Below are positions 41,817 to 53,133 of a DNA stretch of 64,000 nucleotides, one piece after another. The notes under the pieces were generated by a model. The model made no database searches. It was not told the origin of the DNA and worked only from the letters and a program-made list of their open reading frames with translations. A program made the translations under genes and the position numbers. Every line of letters starts with the position of its first letter. Positions within the stretch are counted from its first letter, which is position 1. Source of the stretch: Neopestalotiopsis rosae (taxonomy: Eukaryota > Ascomycota > Sordariomycetes > Amphisphaeriales > Sporocadaceae); the NCBI GenBank assembly GCA_023078685.1, contig JALGAS010000004.1:186001-250000 (forward strand), in the 5' to 3' direction.

Positions 41817-43980
41817 TTAGAGCTTGGGCTTACAACAACCAGCTGCGTCGGCAGACGTCTTGGCAGTTGTCTGCTGAAATTGTTCGTACAGTATACTCTT
41901 ATTGACGCCTTGGGTGCTCTGCGGCACATCTAATGCTGGATTCTGTTCAAAGAAGCCGCTGGGCTTGAGGCTGACGGTCATGGTCTCGCATGGCATGACG
42001 GGGTAGTCCTCGGGACGAGGGTTGTGCGTCAAGCTGATGGAGTGCCACAGCACAATGTCCTCATTGTCCACCTTGTCCTGCCGGCCGGCCCAGGTGGCAA
42101 CGTCGCCGCGCCCAGGAGTGGTGCTGCCGACGGGTGCGTCTTCCTCGGGCAGGGACTGGTAGGTGTAGTCGCCAGCAGCGTAGAGTTCATTGTCGCGGTG
42201 CGATGTGACCCAGTAGGGCTGGAGAGCATACTTGGCGCGCTTTCCGTGCCATGATTGGGGATGCGCCAAGAGCATTTGCTTCACCGGGCTATGTATCGCA
42301 TATCCGATGGGTCTTCCAGAGACTCTGTTGATGATGGAAGGATTGATGATCTTGTGAACGCGATTTGGCTTTGCCTCGGAGTAGCCCGATGTGGACATGA
42401 CCTTCTTTTCCGTAATGTATCCAACGCCAACTGGATTGTTGTCGTCGAATGGCATGGGAACCGAGTCTTCCTCGACAAAACTGTTCTTGTCACCGTCTAG
42501 CGCTGGATCAATGCGCAAGGAAAAGACGTGCTGATGGTATGGTGCCATGACCCCATCGTTGACATTCGTTCCCCATGGTACTTGCACCCCAGGCGCAATA
42601 GGTACGGTTGAGAGTATGCCAGTAGCCTGAATCCGATAATGTAGAGCTGCGGCCTGATCAAAGTGCCACATAAAAATGTACTCGTAATTTCCCACAGTGA
42701 TGATGGTCTGGAGGACCAACACTCGCGATCGGACAATGGAGACCTCTCTGGTCGCTCCGTCCGTATGCTTCCAGCCAATCCCGTCGTCAATCTCATGCAT
42801 GCAAATGGCGTTTGGCTTCTCCACTGGCTCTCCGTTGGAGTTGGTGAGTGTGAAGGAGAAATACTGTGCAAATATTTGTATCAGTAATCTGAAGCCGCAC
42901 GAGACTCTAGAGATGCGTGCATTCAGCAAACGCGGCGTCGCTCACCTTGATCAGTCCCAGGCAGTCACACCCCAATGCCAGGTTATTGGCAGCAACTCCA
43001 GCACCGATATCGCCAACGTCAAAAACACTCTTTCTCGAGTACGGGGTCCTGGGGTCACCGTACGGCACAAACATCTCGCTCAAGCTGAGGCGATGAAACA
43101 GTTGTCGGCCAGCATAGGTTACATCGTGCAACACCATGCCTTCGCGCCAGTTGAAACCGACCCTGAATCGCCATTTTTGCCAGTTGACTAAGTGGCCGTC
43201 GACTGTAAAAGAAGCGCCGAGGGGCTGATGTACCGTGAGTGGCTTCAGATCAGTCCTGGGTGGTTCAGAGTGAAGGTCATGGTGCCACTCCTTGGCCTTG
43301 TGTGGGATATAATTGACGTCTGGTGTGGCGCTGTGGTCTGCGCCGATAGGCAGATCAATGATATTGACTAGCTCCTTCGTGGTGTAGTCAATGACAGGGG
43401 AGAATGGGAGCGGGTTGTCATAAGAGTTGGCCCCCGGGTGAGAGCCGTCCTTTGCATAAAGGTAACACTGCCCGCAAATCAATATTCGCACCCATTTCAA
43501 AAGAGAATCCGGGCTTACCTGTGAGAGTCTCCGGCCCAACTCGGCAGAATCACGCCCATATGGCCAAGCGTCGCATACAACGACGAAACCCTTTGGAAGC
43601 CCATAATTGCGTATCCGCTCGAGTACCTTTGGATGGCTCAGGCATCGTTCACGGACCTCGATGGCCTCGTCTATATCAGCCTGGCCAAAGTACCGCGAAT
43701 TGAGCTGTTCCGTACCCTCCACTTTGCCTGACTTGAGATCTATCGTGGTTTGGAACAGATCCGCGGTGCCACGATGATAGTACAAGGACGATACTCGCCG
43801 AGCGGGCAATGGCGCAGTGGTGCCATTTCTCTCAGCGGCCAGGAATTTCCTCAGTTGTTCCTTTGGTGGTTCAATCAGCGTTATGTTTTTGAAATGGATA
43901 CTCTTATCCGTATTGATGTTTTGGACGATTTTGGCAGCAGCTGTTATCTCAGCCGATGTTAGGGGATCAAGGGGATGCAT
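41817..43980 (-). CDS. Copper amine oxidase (TPQ type), probably peroxisomal
   Basis: Three exons (43980-43519, 43467-42946, 42863-41817) give 676 residues, usual for fungal enzymes. The first ATG is at 43980 (MHPLDPLTSAEI). Key residues: catalytic-base Asp304 in SVFDVGDIGAG; Tyr388 in TVGNYEY, the precursor of topaquinone; copper ligands HQH (in MAPYHQHVFSLRIDP) and a later His in SLTHNPRPEDYPVMP. It oxidatively deaminates primary amines to aldehyde, ammonia and H2O2, releasing nitrogen. The C-terminus is CCKPKL; PKL is a non-canonical but plausible PTS1. Intron 1 is 51 bp and free of stops, so retention would insert 17 residues before CYLYAKDG. CTTATC (44107-44112) and TGATAAG (44278-44284) upstream are GATA-factor sites. 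Confidence 0.95.
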
Positions 43981-45443
43981 GTCGGGCAAATCAGTTGAGT
44001 CCCCAGACCCTAGAACAATTGAGATGAGAAATCAAGATTGGACTTTGTTCGTAGGTATTTCAAAGTCGAGGAAGATGAAGATGTCGTGAGAACTACGAAA
44101 GTATATCTTATCGTTGATATCATGACCACCGCGTAAGCAATGCATGTGCACCAGCGGGGGTGCGCCGGGTGGGTATAGAGTACCCCGAGGGGCCCGGTTT
44201 TTATCGGAGTCTTGTCCGCTAAACCGTCGGTAATAAGATGGCCGACCAGTGGGGATAGCGATTGGCACAATGGTCCATGATAAGCTGATCTATAGGCCCT
44301 CGGATGTTGCGATCACAACCATTTTTGTTGGAGGATGCTTTCCGGTTCTCAATAAATTGCTTTTGTTCCGCATGGGCTCTCGTCAGTCTCGAGAAAATGC
44401 AGACTTGACCTGTATTTTTTGTACAGACCACCTACTAGCGATGCATGGCGTCAATCTAGGGGAAGTTGCGAAGACCACAAAAACCAATCACATTCTCCTG
44501 CGATCTGTAACCGAATACGCATCGGAAAGATCTAAGCCACCTCTCGAGTATGCGCAAGTTCTCTAATAAGATTAGAAAGCTTGAGTTTGTCTGAGTTTCA
44601 GTGTATTGTCGCTGAAGTCGCCACTGTGTACGGGCTGACAGGAACAAATAACACTGAAATCCTGATACTCGCACGCTGCTGCTCTTGTCAGTGGCGTTGT
44701 CATACTGGCTTTCTCAAGGATTCATTTCAATATGTCCCTTGCGGTGCTTTTTGATCATCTGCGAGATAGTCTGCAAGCGTTCAATTGACTCATGCCGCCT
44801 ACATGTGTATCAAGCCAAGATCTTGACCTCGGTTGTGCTCAGCTTTTTGCTCCAGTCTTATTGCGTTTCGTATGTACCTGACTGGATATCAGGTTTATCT
44901 CACTTTTTCTCACCCTGGACCAAAACGTGAGTAGTACGTGATCATTCATCGAAATTGTACCGGACTTCATGACGTCCATTTTCGCGTCTCAGTATGTCAA
45001 GGAAGTAATACAACACCCATCATTAACCAATTTTGAAAAGGACTCGCCGCGAGGTCAAATAGTCATCACGGATAACTCCATGTTCCGGGTGGCAGTGCAC
45101 GGTAAGCAAGATCGCCTATGTCAGATAGTCTGACTTGCATTTCTTGGAGAGAGTTCATTTGACGAAGATGTCAGGTGATGTCGACCTCATTGTCTGGAAA
45201 TGGATATGCAAATACCAAAGAGGCTCATTTCATGGCTTGAGGACTGCAGTCAGCAGAAAATATCTCTTTCGGGACAATGATTGATTGACTGTACTGAGGC
45301 ATGACTTACAACAGCTAGGTGAATATTAGTATTCGCATTTGTTTTAATAAAGCCTAGATAAACCGCAAACCATTAATGAAAGATATTCTCGCTTGATTAC
45401 CTTCCACTCAAACTGATCATCTTTGGGCATATAGAGAAGCAAA
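43981..45443. promoter_or_regulatory. Divergent promoter: amine oxidase / carboxylesterase
   Basis: 1.46 kb. HGATAR sites lie at 44107-44113 (inverted) and 44278-44284, near the amine oxidase. 44900-45443 is AT-rich and should hold the esterase promoter. No coding signal or RNA gene is recognised. Confidence 0.55.
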
Positions 45444-47308
45444 ATGCGCTTACGTGCTACTGCGAGCTCTACTATCCTCTTACTGGCAACAGTAGTCGAA
45501 TCAATCTGCGCCGATGAATTAGACGAGCCCCTCCCCGTGATAGACCTTGGATATGTGAGTGAATACGATCCACGAGGTGCAATCAGTCTCTTACTAACTC
45601 ATTCAGGAACTTCATCAGGCCTTGTCGTACAACGACAGTTCAGAAGTCTACTTGTTCCAGAACATTCGCTACGCGCAAGCTCCAATCGGAGCACTAAGGT
45701 TTCGCGCTCCCGTAACCCCCGAAGTCGATCGAGCTGCCATCCGCAATGGATCAGAGTTGAGAGACTGTCCGCAGGGGATGCCCGCGTGGCAGGCCAGATC
45801 ATACGGCCCGACGACTAAATTCTCTGACCCACGGGTTTCATTCAATCTCACGGCTTGGGAAGAAGCCATCGCCACCGCGACCATTCCTAACCTTGATTTA
45901 AATGCTGAAACCACCGAGGACTGTCTGTTTCTCGACGTCCATGTGCCTAAACAGGTCTTGTACGGTGCAAAGCAACATACTGAGCCAGGACAGGTCTTTG
46001 GTGATGCTCCAGTCTTAGTTTGGGTACGAGAATACCTCACCCATACCGAATACTCGGTCCAGGGCTGACATGAATGCAGATACATGGGGGAGGATATACA
46101 CTAGGGTCCAAGACAGGCGCTCCATCACCCAAGTACTTTCCCGACGGACTCTTGGCGCATGCCGCCGCCAGAAATGAGAGCATGATATATGTCGGTCTCA
46201 ATTACCGTCTCGGAGCTCTCGGCTTCCTTGCTGGGCCCGAGGTCGCAGCCGATGGAGACTTGAATGCCGGCCTATTAGATCAGCGGCTGGCACTGGAATG
46301 GGTGCAGGACAATATCCATCTGTTTGGCGGATCTGCCGACCGAGTTACAGTCATGGGCGAATCGGCTGGGGGCGGGTCTGCGATTCTGCAGACGGCTGCC
46401 TTTGGTGGCAAGAAGGGGCCGGCACCATTTGCCCAGATCATTGCTCAAAGTCCGGCGGCAATGCCATTTCTAGAGCCGGCACCTGATGCATTCTCCGACT
46501 TTCTCGCGGCCCTCAACGTAAGCTCACTGGATGAAGCGCGGCAAGCGGCCCCGGCGGATGTAATAAGGGCAAACGAGGCCCAGATTGCAGCAGCGCCGGC
46601 CATAAACTACAACTTTGGACCCGTGCGTGATGGGCATTTCGTGACCGACACGGTCGGCAAGCTCTTGACCTCCGGCGCCTATGATCAGTCTGTCAAGGTC
46701 ATGTCCGCCTATAACTCGTTTGAGGGCGGATTCTTCTATGACCCAACCGTGGAAACTGAGGACGAATTCGAAGCTTGGCTCGAGAGGTCAATCAGTGGTG
46801 CTGATCAAACGAAGAGAGATTTCCTGTCTCAGTCGTTATATCCGCCCGTCTTTGATGGCTCGCTTGGCTACATTGACCAAGCGACTAGACAAATGGCCGT
46901 CTGGGGTGAGGCGGTCATACTCTGTCACTTTCAGTCACTGAATCAAGCTCTTGGCGGCAACGCTTATGCCTGTGAGTGAGAAAATCTATGGTTCCGCGCT
47001 GATTCACTGTATGAAATGCTAAATCATTCACAGACGAGTTTGAAATTTCGCCAGGATTTCATACCCAAGATCTCGCCTACACCTTCAACGACCCCAAAAG
47101 CCCAGTTCCATTCCCACGAGCACAGGATTTGCTCCAGAGATCTATCGTCAATTTTGTGCAGAATGGAATTCCCATTCTGGATGATCATAATCAGACCTGG
47201 CCGGTTTGGGGCTATAATCAGTCAGTCTTAAAGATTACAGGGACTGGCGCGGAGATTATAAGAAGTGGCATCAACGAGACTAGGTGCGTCTGGTGGCGCG
47301 ATGCTTGA
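45444..47308 (+). CDS. Secreted type-B carboxylesterase/lipase
   Basis: Four exons (45444-45554, 45607-46023, 46080-46971, 47034-47308) give 564 residues. A signal peptide (MRLRATASSTILLLATVVES) is followed by FQNIRYAQAPIGALRFRAP, the oxyanion segment IHGGGYTLGS and the type-B signature with nucleophile Ser271 in VMGESAGGGS. TTEDCLFLDVHVP is the conserved EDCL motif. His in SPGFHTQDLAYTF (C-terminal exon) completes the triad. Several N-glycosylation sequons are present. These alpha/beta hydrolases cleave carboxylic esters or triglycerides outside the cell. All introns have GT-AG ends, and the phase-1 junction at exon 4 restores AYAYEFEISPG. The stop at 47306-47308 follows CVWWRDA. Confidence 0.94.
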
Positions 47309-48164
47309 TTTGGGTAATTCAAGGCCACATGTGACAGGTGAACTGCCTTGACTGCTGGCTCTAGGAAAGGGTTCTACATTTTGTATTCTTTAGATCGCAG
47401 CTTAATTCGGTATTGATATGTTTCGTTCCTTTCTGTCCATTCCTTGCTTGTTCTTTATTTCTGTCTCCTTGTGGCGACTCACCGTGACTTGAGTATAAGC
47501 CGGATGTGGAAACAAGCGCTAGTTCAGCATATGAGCAAGCGTACGGAGTACTCTGCACGAGTGAGACTGATCATTCTATGAAGCGCTATTGACTGGCTGT
47601 ATTTAGGTGGGTAGGGGAACAACTGGCACTCAAAGGCACTATGACTATCCAAAATGCGAACCATATCTCCACCTCAGCGCCAAAAACGACGAAATAGAAG
47701 AATAAAATGGCGCCGCAAGTTTTACGTGTAAACCTCGTCAATTCCCAGTAGTGATCTCGATTCATTCGAACAGCAGATTCAGGATTCATTGATCAACATC
47801 CAATTACAATACGATCATAGGCGAGAGAACCTAGGATCCCGTCCCGTATTCTTGATTCTTGAAACTGAGCGGGTGGCCACCCCGCCTTCTGCATCGGGCT
47901 TAGCTCCCGTGAATGGCCAACTTGCAACGTCATATCCACTAAAGCCACTCTAGGCCTCCGAATTGGGTGGTATGGGGATATTCTCCCCTTCTTTATGAAC
48001 CTGGTAGATGTAGAGAGGAAGAAGCCTATTGTTCCTACTTCAACATGCCAGACATCCCCCTTTCTTTCTATCTTCTAATATTGATTCTTTCCATTCACTA
48101 CTTTACAAGACAGACGCGACCACAATCTCCACCACCACCAGCATCGAACATTCCCCAAGTCACT
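47309..48164. other. Intergenic: esterase 3' flank and promoter of the RGG protein
   Basis: About 860 bp. The last 120 bp (48050-48164) form a pyrimidine-rich CT tract typical of fungal core promoters or 5' leaders. The open frame running through it (hydrophobic translation from 48045) is probably untranslated. Nothing else is recognised. Confidence 0.55.
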
Positions 48165-49262
48165 ATGCGTCGTGGAGGCCGCGTTATCCCTGGCCCCGGT
48201 CGTGGCGGCTTTCGCGGCGGTCGTGGCGGTTTGATAGGAGGGCGTGGAGGTTTAATTCGGGGACGAGGAGGCTTTGTCGTTCCAATCGTTCCTAACCCAG
48301 ACGATGGAAACGCAGAAGACGTGACCGAGGGATTCGCCTCATTATCAACACAGTCTGCCGAGGCGCAGGTTAGCGGAGAATTTGAGCCTGATCTGGACGA
48401 CGTCTTTCTTGTCAAGGACTTGCTCAAGCGTGCGGGAGAGCTGCCCGACGAGATTGCCCTTATGATACTGGATAGCGCCGAATATTGGGCCTGCTCATCC
48501 ACGACTGTCGACTACAGTAATCTCCAGCGAGGAAGCCTACACATTCGCGGCACCACGGGCGAAAATAAGTTCTTGGTGCGCAGTGAGCCGTTAGGCATGA
48601 CTTTATGGTCTTCGGACAATGATGAAGCTTGGCGCTCGCAGGCAAGGCCACAGGGAATTGGTGAAGTTCTACCCCGCGAGAAATTGCACCAATACGTCGA
48701 TAAGCGCATCGACTCCGTTTTGGAAAGCCCCTGCAGAAAGATTGTGTTCAAAATCGACAGTCACGATCAAGGCTGGGGTGGAAATCGCGGAGATGAAGGC
48801 ACTTTCAAAGGTTCTTGGACATGGTTTGATGCAGGCATCGATCGGTTCGCATCCGAATCCGAGTCCCTGAAGGGAAAGGAAGCCTCACAGGGCGGTGGAG
48901 ATGTATCAACCAGTGCCCTGCGTCCCGTGTGGCCCACCGTCAGGGAAGATGACGAAGGATCTACAGTATATAACCACGGTCTCCATGCGGATCCAGAGCA
49001 CAAGATACAGGGAAACAAGACGGCAACTCGTCAAACTCAGCATCACGTTGTCGAATGGAACTACCTGGACGGTATCAATCCTGAGCTCTCCGAGGCGGAT
49101 GAACTGGAGGCTATGGGTCGAGGTCGTGCCACTGGCAATAGTGAGTTTGTGAGGAACCTCAAACTCGGAGACATGGTCACCATATGGGGAAGAGCACGGT
49201 TCGGAGGATGGGAAAATGATGTGAAAAGGGTTGAGCTGAAAGTATATTGGAAGGCTGTGTAG
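48165..49262 (+). CDS. RGG-box protein with a conserved fungal C-terminal region
   Basis: A single exon of 365 residues from the ATG at 48165 (MRRGGRVIPGPGRGG); the frame is open upstream to 47967, but that part looks like a leader. Residues 1-35 are a run of RGG/GRGG repeats typical of arginine-methylated RNA-binding tails. A middle segment LPDEIALMILDSAEYWACSS resembles the F-box-like opening of many fungal proteins of unknown function. The remainder (KIVFKIDSHDQGWGGNRGDE, GSWTWFDAGIDRF, VVEWNYLDGINPELS, LKLGDMVTIWGRARFGGWEN) reads as a beta-rich domain that I have seen only as uncharacterised fungal family members. RNA binding is suggested by the RGG box only. No partner can be named. Confidence 0.8.
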   Translation: MRRGGRVIPGPGRGGFRGGRGGLIGGRGGLIRGRGGFVVPIVPNPDDGNAEDVTEGFASLSTQSAEAQVSGEFEPDLDDVFLVKDLLKRAGELPDEIALMILDSAEYWACSSTTVDYSNLQRGSLHIRGTTGENKFLVRSEPLGMTLWSSDNDEAWRSQARPQGIGEVLPREKLHQYVDKRIDSVLESPCRKIVFKIDSHDQGWGGNRGDEGTFKGSWTWFDAGIDRFASESESLKGKEASQGGGDVSTSALRPVWPTVREDDEGSTVYNHGLHADPEHKIQGNKTATRQTQHHVVEWNYLDGINPELSEADELEAMGRGRATGNSEFVRNLKLGDMVTIWGRARFGGWENDVKRVELKVYWKAV

Positions 49263-49501
49263 CCTAGCACCTGGCCATGAGTGATGACCTCAGCATCAGA
49301 AATTACACTTAGCGTTATGATGAATATTTATGACACACCATCACACTCTGAAAGGACCAACGACTGAAAGAAATTGGGAGAGGCCGAAAACTGTGAACAT
49401 TATCACATAACGGTGATGATAGCTAGCCTTGCATGCCAGTATGCCGGGTCAGACTAACACAGAATTAAATGCTTCGATCCGAGCAAGGATGCTGTCTGCA
49501 T

Positions 49502-52128
49502 CTAGATTTCATAATGTCCCGGGCTTGGGGGAACATCACCTGTCTCCCATGTTACGGGCTCGTCACCGACAACGAACTCAATGGTTCCGCCGCCCACCAT
49601 GACATCTTCGTGGTTGAACCAGTTACGATCCCATTCCACGCCGTTAATTTTGATCGATTGCACGTAGTATCCAGTCTGGCCCAGGCTCTGGGCGTTGCCA
49701 CCGCTGCTGGTGATTCGTAGCGTCTCGTTGCCATTGATGGTCATGTTAATGTCGGTGAACCACGGCGACTCGAGCAGGTACACGGGCTGCGTCACGATCG
49801 GATAGAGTCCCAGCATCTGCCAGATGAGCCACGAATTGAGTGCGCCGGCGTCGCTGTTGCCCGGCACGCCGTAGAGTTCATTGTGAAAGTACTGGTTGGC
49901 GAGCGCACGAGACTGGTTGACTGACTTGTACTGCTTGTTCAGGTAGTTGTACAGGTATGGCGTCGCAAAATCTGGCTCGTTGCTATTTTCAGACTGATCT
50001 TAGCAAGTTTCTCTTCTCCAGCGTTGGCGAGAGGCTCAGTAAAACATACCCGATGTTCATGATTGTGGTGATGCCAGCTCCATTGGCCGACAGGTCTTGC
50101 TCGCTAGTGTTTGGTTGGAACTTTAAGGTCATGTTAGCTCAACTTCTGCTGCAGGATAGCTCCTAAGTCAACTCACAATATAGTCCAACCTGCTCTCAAA
50201 CTCGGCACCCCCGCCCATCTTCTCGATAAGAGTCTGGACATCATGGGGAACAGTGAATGAGTATTCCCACGGAGTTGCCTCGTACGAAATGGCGTTCCAC
50301 TCGCACCCGCCGCAAAGAGCTGGATTGTAGTCCGTGGCATTCCATGAACCATCTGAGAACCGGGGCGTCAAGAACCCGCTGAAGCCATGGCTCGTGACGT
50401 CCGGGTTCCAAGTGCGCTGCCACCCTGCCGAGCGGTTCAGGTACTTTTCGACGTCCCCGGGGGCACCCTCCCCAGCAGCGACAACGCTTAGCGCGTAGTC
50501 ATTGAGCGAATACTCGACCGATCTGGAAATGCAGCGCGTGTTGTGGTCAACCGAAACGTAGCCCAGATTCTTCCAATCATCGAGCGCGCCGCGGCCTTCT
50601 TTCACACTCGCGGTGGGATCGACGTAGCTGTAGGTATTGTAAGGCGTCACCTCGGCGTCCTTTTGCATGGCCAGATACCCGTCAGTCCAATTGATGCCGC
50701 CGCGCAGGCCCTTGACGTAGGCGTCGGCCAACACGTTGTCGGCGTTGCTGCCGCCCTGCACGATACCGTTCCAGTTGCCCGACCGCCCGTCTGGCATGTA
50801 GCCCTCGTAGCGCCAAATGTCGATGAGGGATCGGATCTGGCCCTCGTACGCCGCGGGCTGGATGAGGTGGTACAGGCTTACGGTGCATCGAAAGGTATCC
50901 CAAAAAGTGTAAAAGTCGTCCCAAGAGGGCTCGCCGGAGTCCCAGAGCGGGTTCTCTCCTGTCCGGTCCGAGGGCATCAGGTGCATGAAGTAGAGAGATG
51001 AGTAGAGGAGTATCAGGTTTGTCGTGTTTGCGGACTTGTCTGTCGGAACTTGAATCAAACTGAATACGTCTTTGTTCCACTCATTTACTGCGGCATCGAC
51101 TGTATCATTCAAGTTCCATGTTGGAATCTCGTCGTCCTTGAATTTGCAGGCCTTATCAACGGATATAAAGGAGATGCCGATCCGCGATCTGACTTGAGCA
51201 TCTGTATCCGAGTCCCAGCTGAAGACGGCACCAATACGGTCATTGAGTGGTCCAGAAGTCTGCTTGTTTGTGTCGTTGGAGCTGAAGACGGGTTGTGCTG
51301 GCGGCTCGTTGCTATAAGTATGATATCTTTGCATCGGGTCTGTGTTCCTTCCGCGGAACGTTTTCATCTGGTCTGGCGTTGACTCAAACTCGCCGCAGAA
51401 AAACACAGTAAACGGTGCTCCTTCATTCCAGCCGCCACCATAAGTACCGTGGCCGGTGTAAGTATTGCCATCTACCTCAATCTCTCCGCCGAGGAAGTTT
51501 TGCACGCTGTATCCGCCGTGCTCGCTTGGTAGATAGTGCGACACGTCGACGAGAACGTGCTTCTCTCCAGCAGGAAAAGTGTACTGTAATATACCCGAAT
51601 GACGAGATGCCGAGAGCTCTACGGTGACACCGCTCTCGAACTGCGTCTTGTAGTACCCCACACTGGCCGTGTCTTCTCCCGTACGGTTCTGCCAATATGT
51701 CGAGTTGTCCAGGATGTTGACGGGCGCATCAATCGTGGTGAGCGGCATTTGGCTAATGATACCGTATTTTGGTGCCCCGCCAGTCCCCGATTCGTGCATC
51801 ATGGAGATGGCTGTCACGGTGCCTTCGGGTGTCCATCCGCCATTGATGGTTGAGTAGCTGACATTCTGCTCATATGTGTCTATTCCCAGTTTTACAACGC
51901 CGAATGGAAGGGCACCGCCGACAAAGATATCGCCACCACCGACTAGAGGCTTAGCTGAGTAATGATGTTCTCATATGGTCGGGTTCGGGGCAACCTACAA
52001 GCAAGACCTTCAAATGGTCCAGATCCTCCAATTAATGGGTTGACATATTGCGAGTAATCCGTTTCTTGAGCTGCTACGTGCCACAGCAGAGGCAGGATCA
52101 AGCCGTTGAGTGGATTGGTAATTCTCAT
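49502..52128 (-). CDS. Secreted GH92 alpha-1,2-mannosidase
   Basis: Four exons (52128-51999, 51942-50177, 50120-50050, 49982-49502) give 815 residues. A signal peptide (MRITNPLNGLILPLLWHVAA) precedes SQYVNPLIGG. Splicing at the TAG acceptor at 51943 gives AFGGGDIFVGGALPFGVVKL. GH92 blocks follow: MMHESGTGGAPKYGIISQMP, SFISVDKACKF, SDRTGENPLWDSGEPSWDDF, TFWDTFRCTVSLYHLIQP, YEGYMPDGRSGNWNG and GGSNADNVLADAYVKGLRG. Near the C-terminus is GNSDAGALNSWLIWQMLGLY. GH92 enzymes are Ca2+-dependent exo-alpha-mannosidases that remove mannose with inversion, so this one would trim fungal or host N-glycans or mannans outside the cell. Over ten sequons are visible. Whether the linkage is alpha-1,2 is family-level inference. 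It sits near another secreted hydrolase (45444-47308). Confidence 0.95.
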
Positions 52129-53133
52129 GATGCAACCCGTGGCCGGAGGTTGGTATACTCCAATAAGCGTGCTGCGACAAAGTGAAACCTTTGGACAGGT
52201 CTACCGTGCATGCGCAGCATTCTCAGTCTACAAACCTCGCCCATTATGAGCGTTGCCTTTAAATAAGTAGAAGAACCTTGGGGAGAACTTCTCCGCATTC
52301 ATAAACCTGGTCAAAGCTGCATGTCGTCCTCTGTCCATAGTCGACGCGATTGTAACAATATTCTCTATACCCCGCAGATCACCATGCATCGTGATGCACG
52401 AGCAACATGGACAAACCAAGATTCATGTGACCTTAAAGCTTTTTTACCCCGCAAAATACACACCATCGTATGCGGCTCTGTTTATAATTCAAGACGGCTT
52501 CTGGACGGCAAGGAACGTGCCCCTGGCGAGCCTGGCAGTTGTTTGCTAGCAATAGCGAATGCATGTACTACCTTGATGATATCATTGTGAAGCTTAAGAA
52601 GTACTTCGGCTCCGTGACCCCCGGCATCATCAACATGGTCACATAGACTCGTGTGCTATCTTGATCGGTCAATCGAGAGACGAACAAATGATCAGAGCCT
52701 ATAAGTAGAATCTCTTCGCTCGCAGGCGGCGAAATTGTTTTCGTACAATCCGCTCGGGCGACGCCCAAAACTCGGTACCGGCAACTCCTTTGTCGCATAC
52801 AATGGGAGCTACCATTCACAACAACTCCAATTTGAAAGTCGGTTTCTTGGCACCATGAAGCGCCCCATGAGATTGAGACTCATCGCTGTAGCATCAATCG
52901 TGGTCGTTGTTTGACGTTGCCTAAAAGCGATGGAGTCAAAAGCGAGGCATTGCTGGAGAACAGCGGGGACAAACTATGCGGCCGCCTACGATTCAGAGTG
53001 GTCCAGGCACCCGAATAGCGGCCGCCAAAGGCATCAAATTTAGGCCCCTTTAACACGATGGTCGACCATAAGCTATAGCTTTGTTTTCCGTTCCGTGTTA
53101 TCAAATATCTGCTCTTGCACCAAACAACCAAGC
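52129..53133. promoter_or_regulatory. Divergent intergenic region: GH92 / F-box-like gene
   Basis: About 1 kb. It holds promoters for the GH92 gene (-) and the F-box-like gene (+). No TATA, repeat or RNA gene was recognised; open frames are short and random. Confidence 0.5.

Noticed and set aside
47967..48164. N-terminal extension of the RGG protein with a hydrophobic segment (possible signal anchor from ATG 48045)
   Set aside because: The underlying DNA is a CT-rich tract typical of fungal leaders, and a membrane anchor before an RGG box makes little sense. The start at 48165 is preferred.
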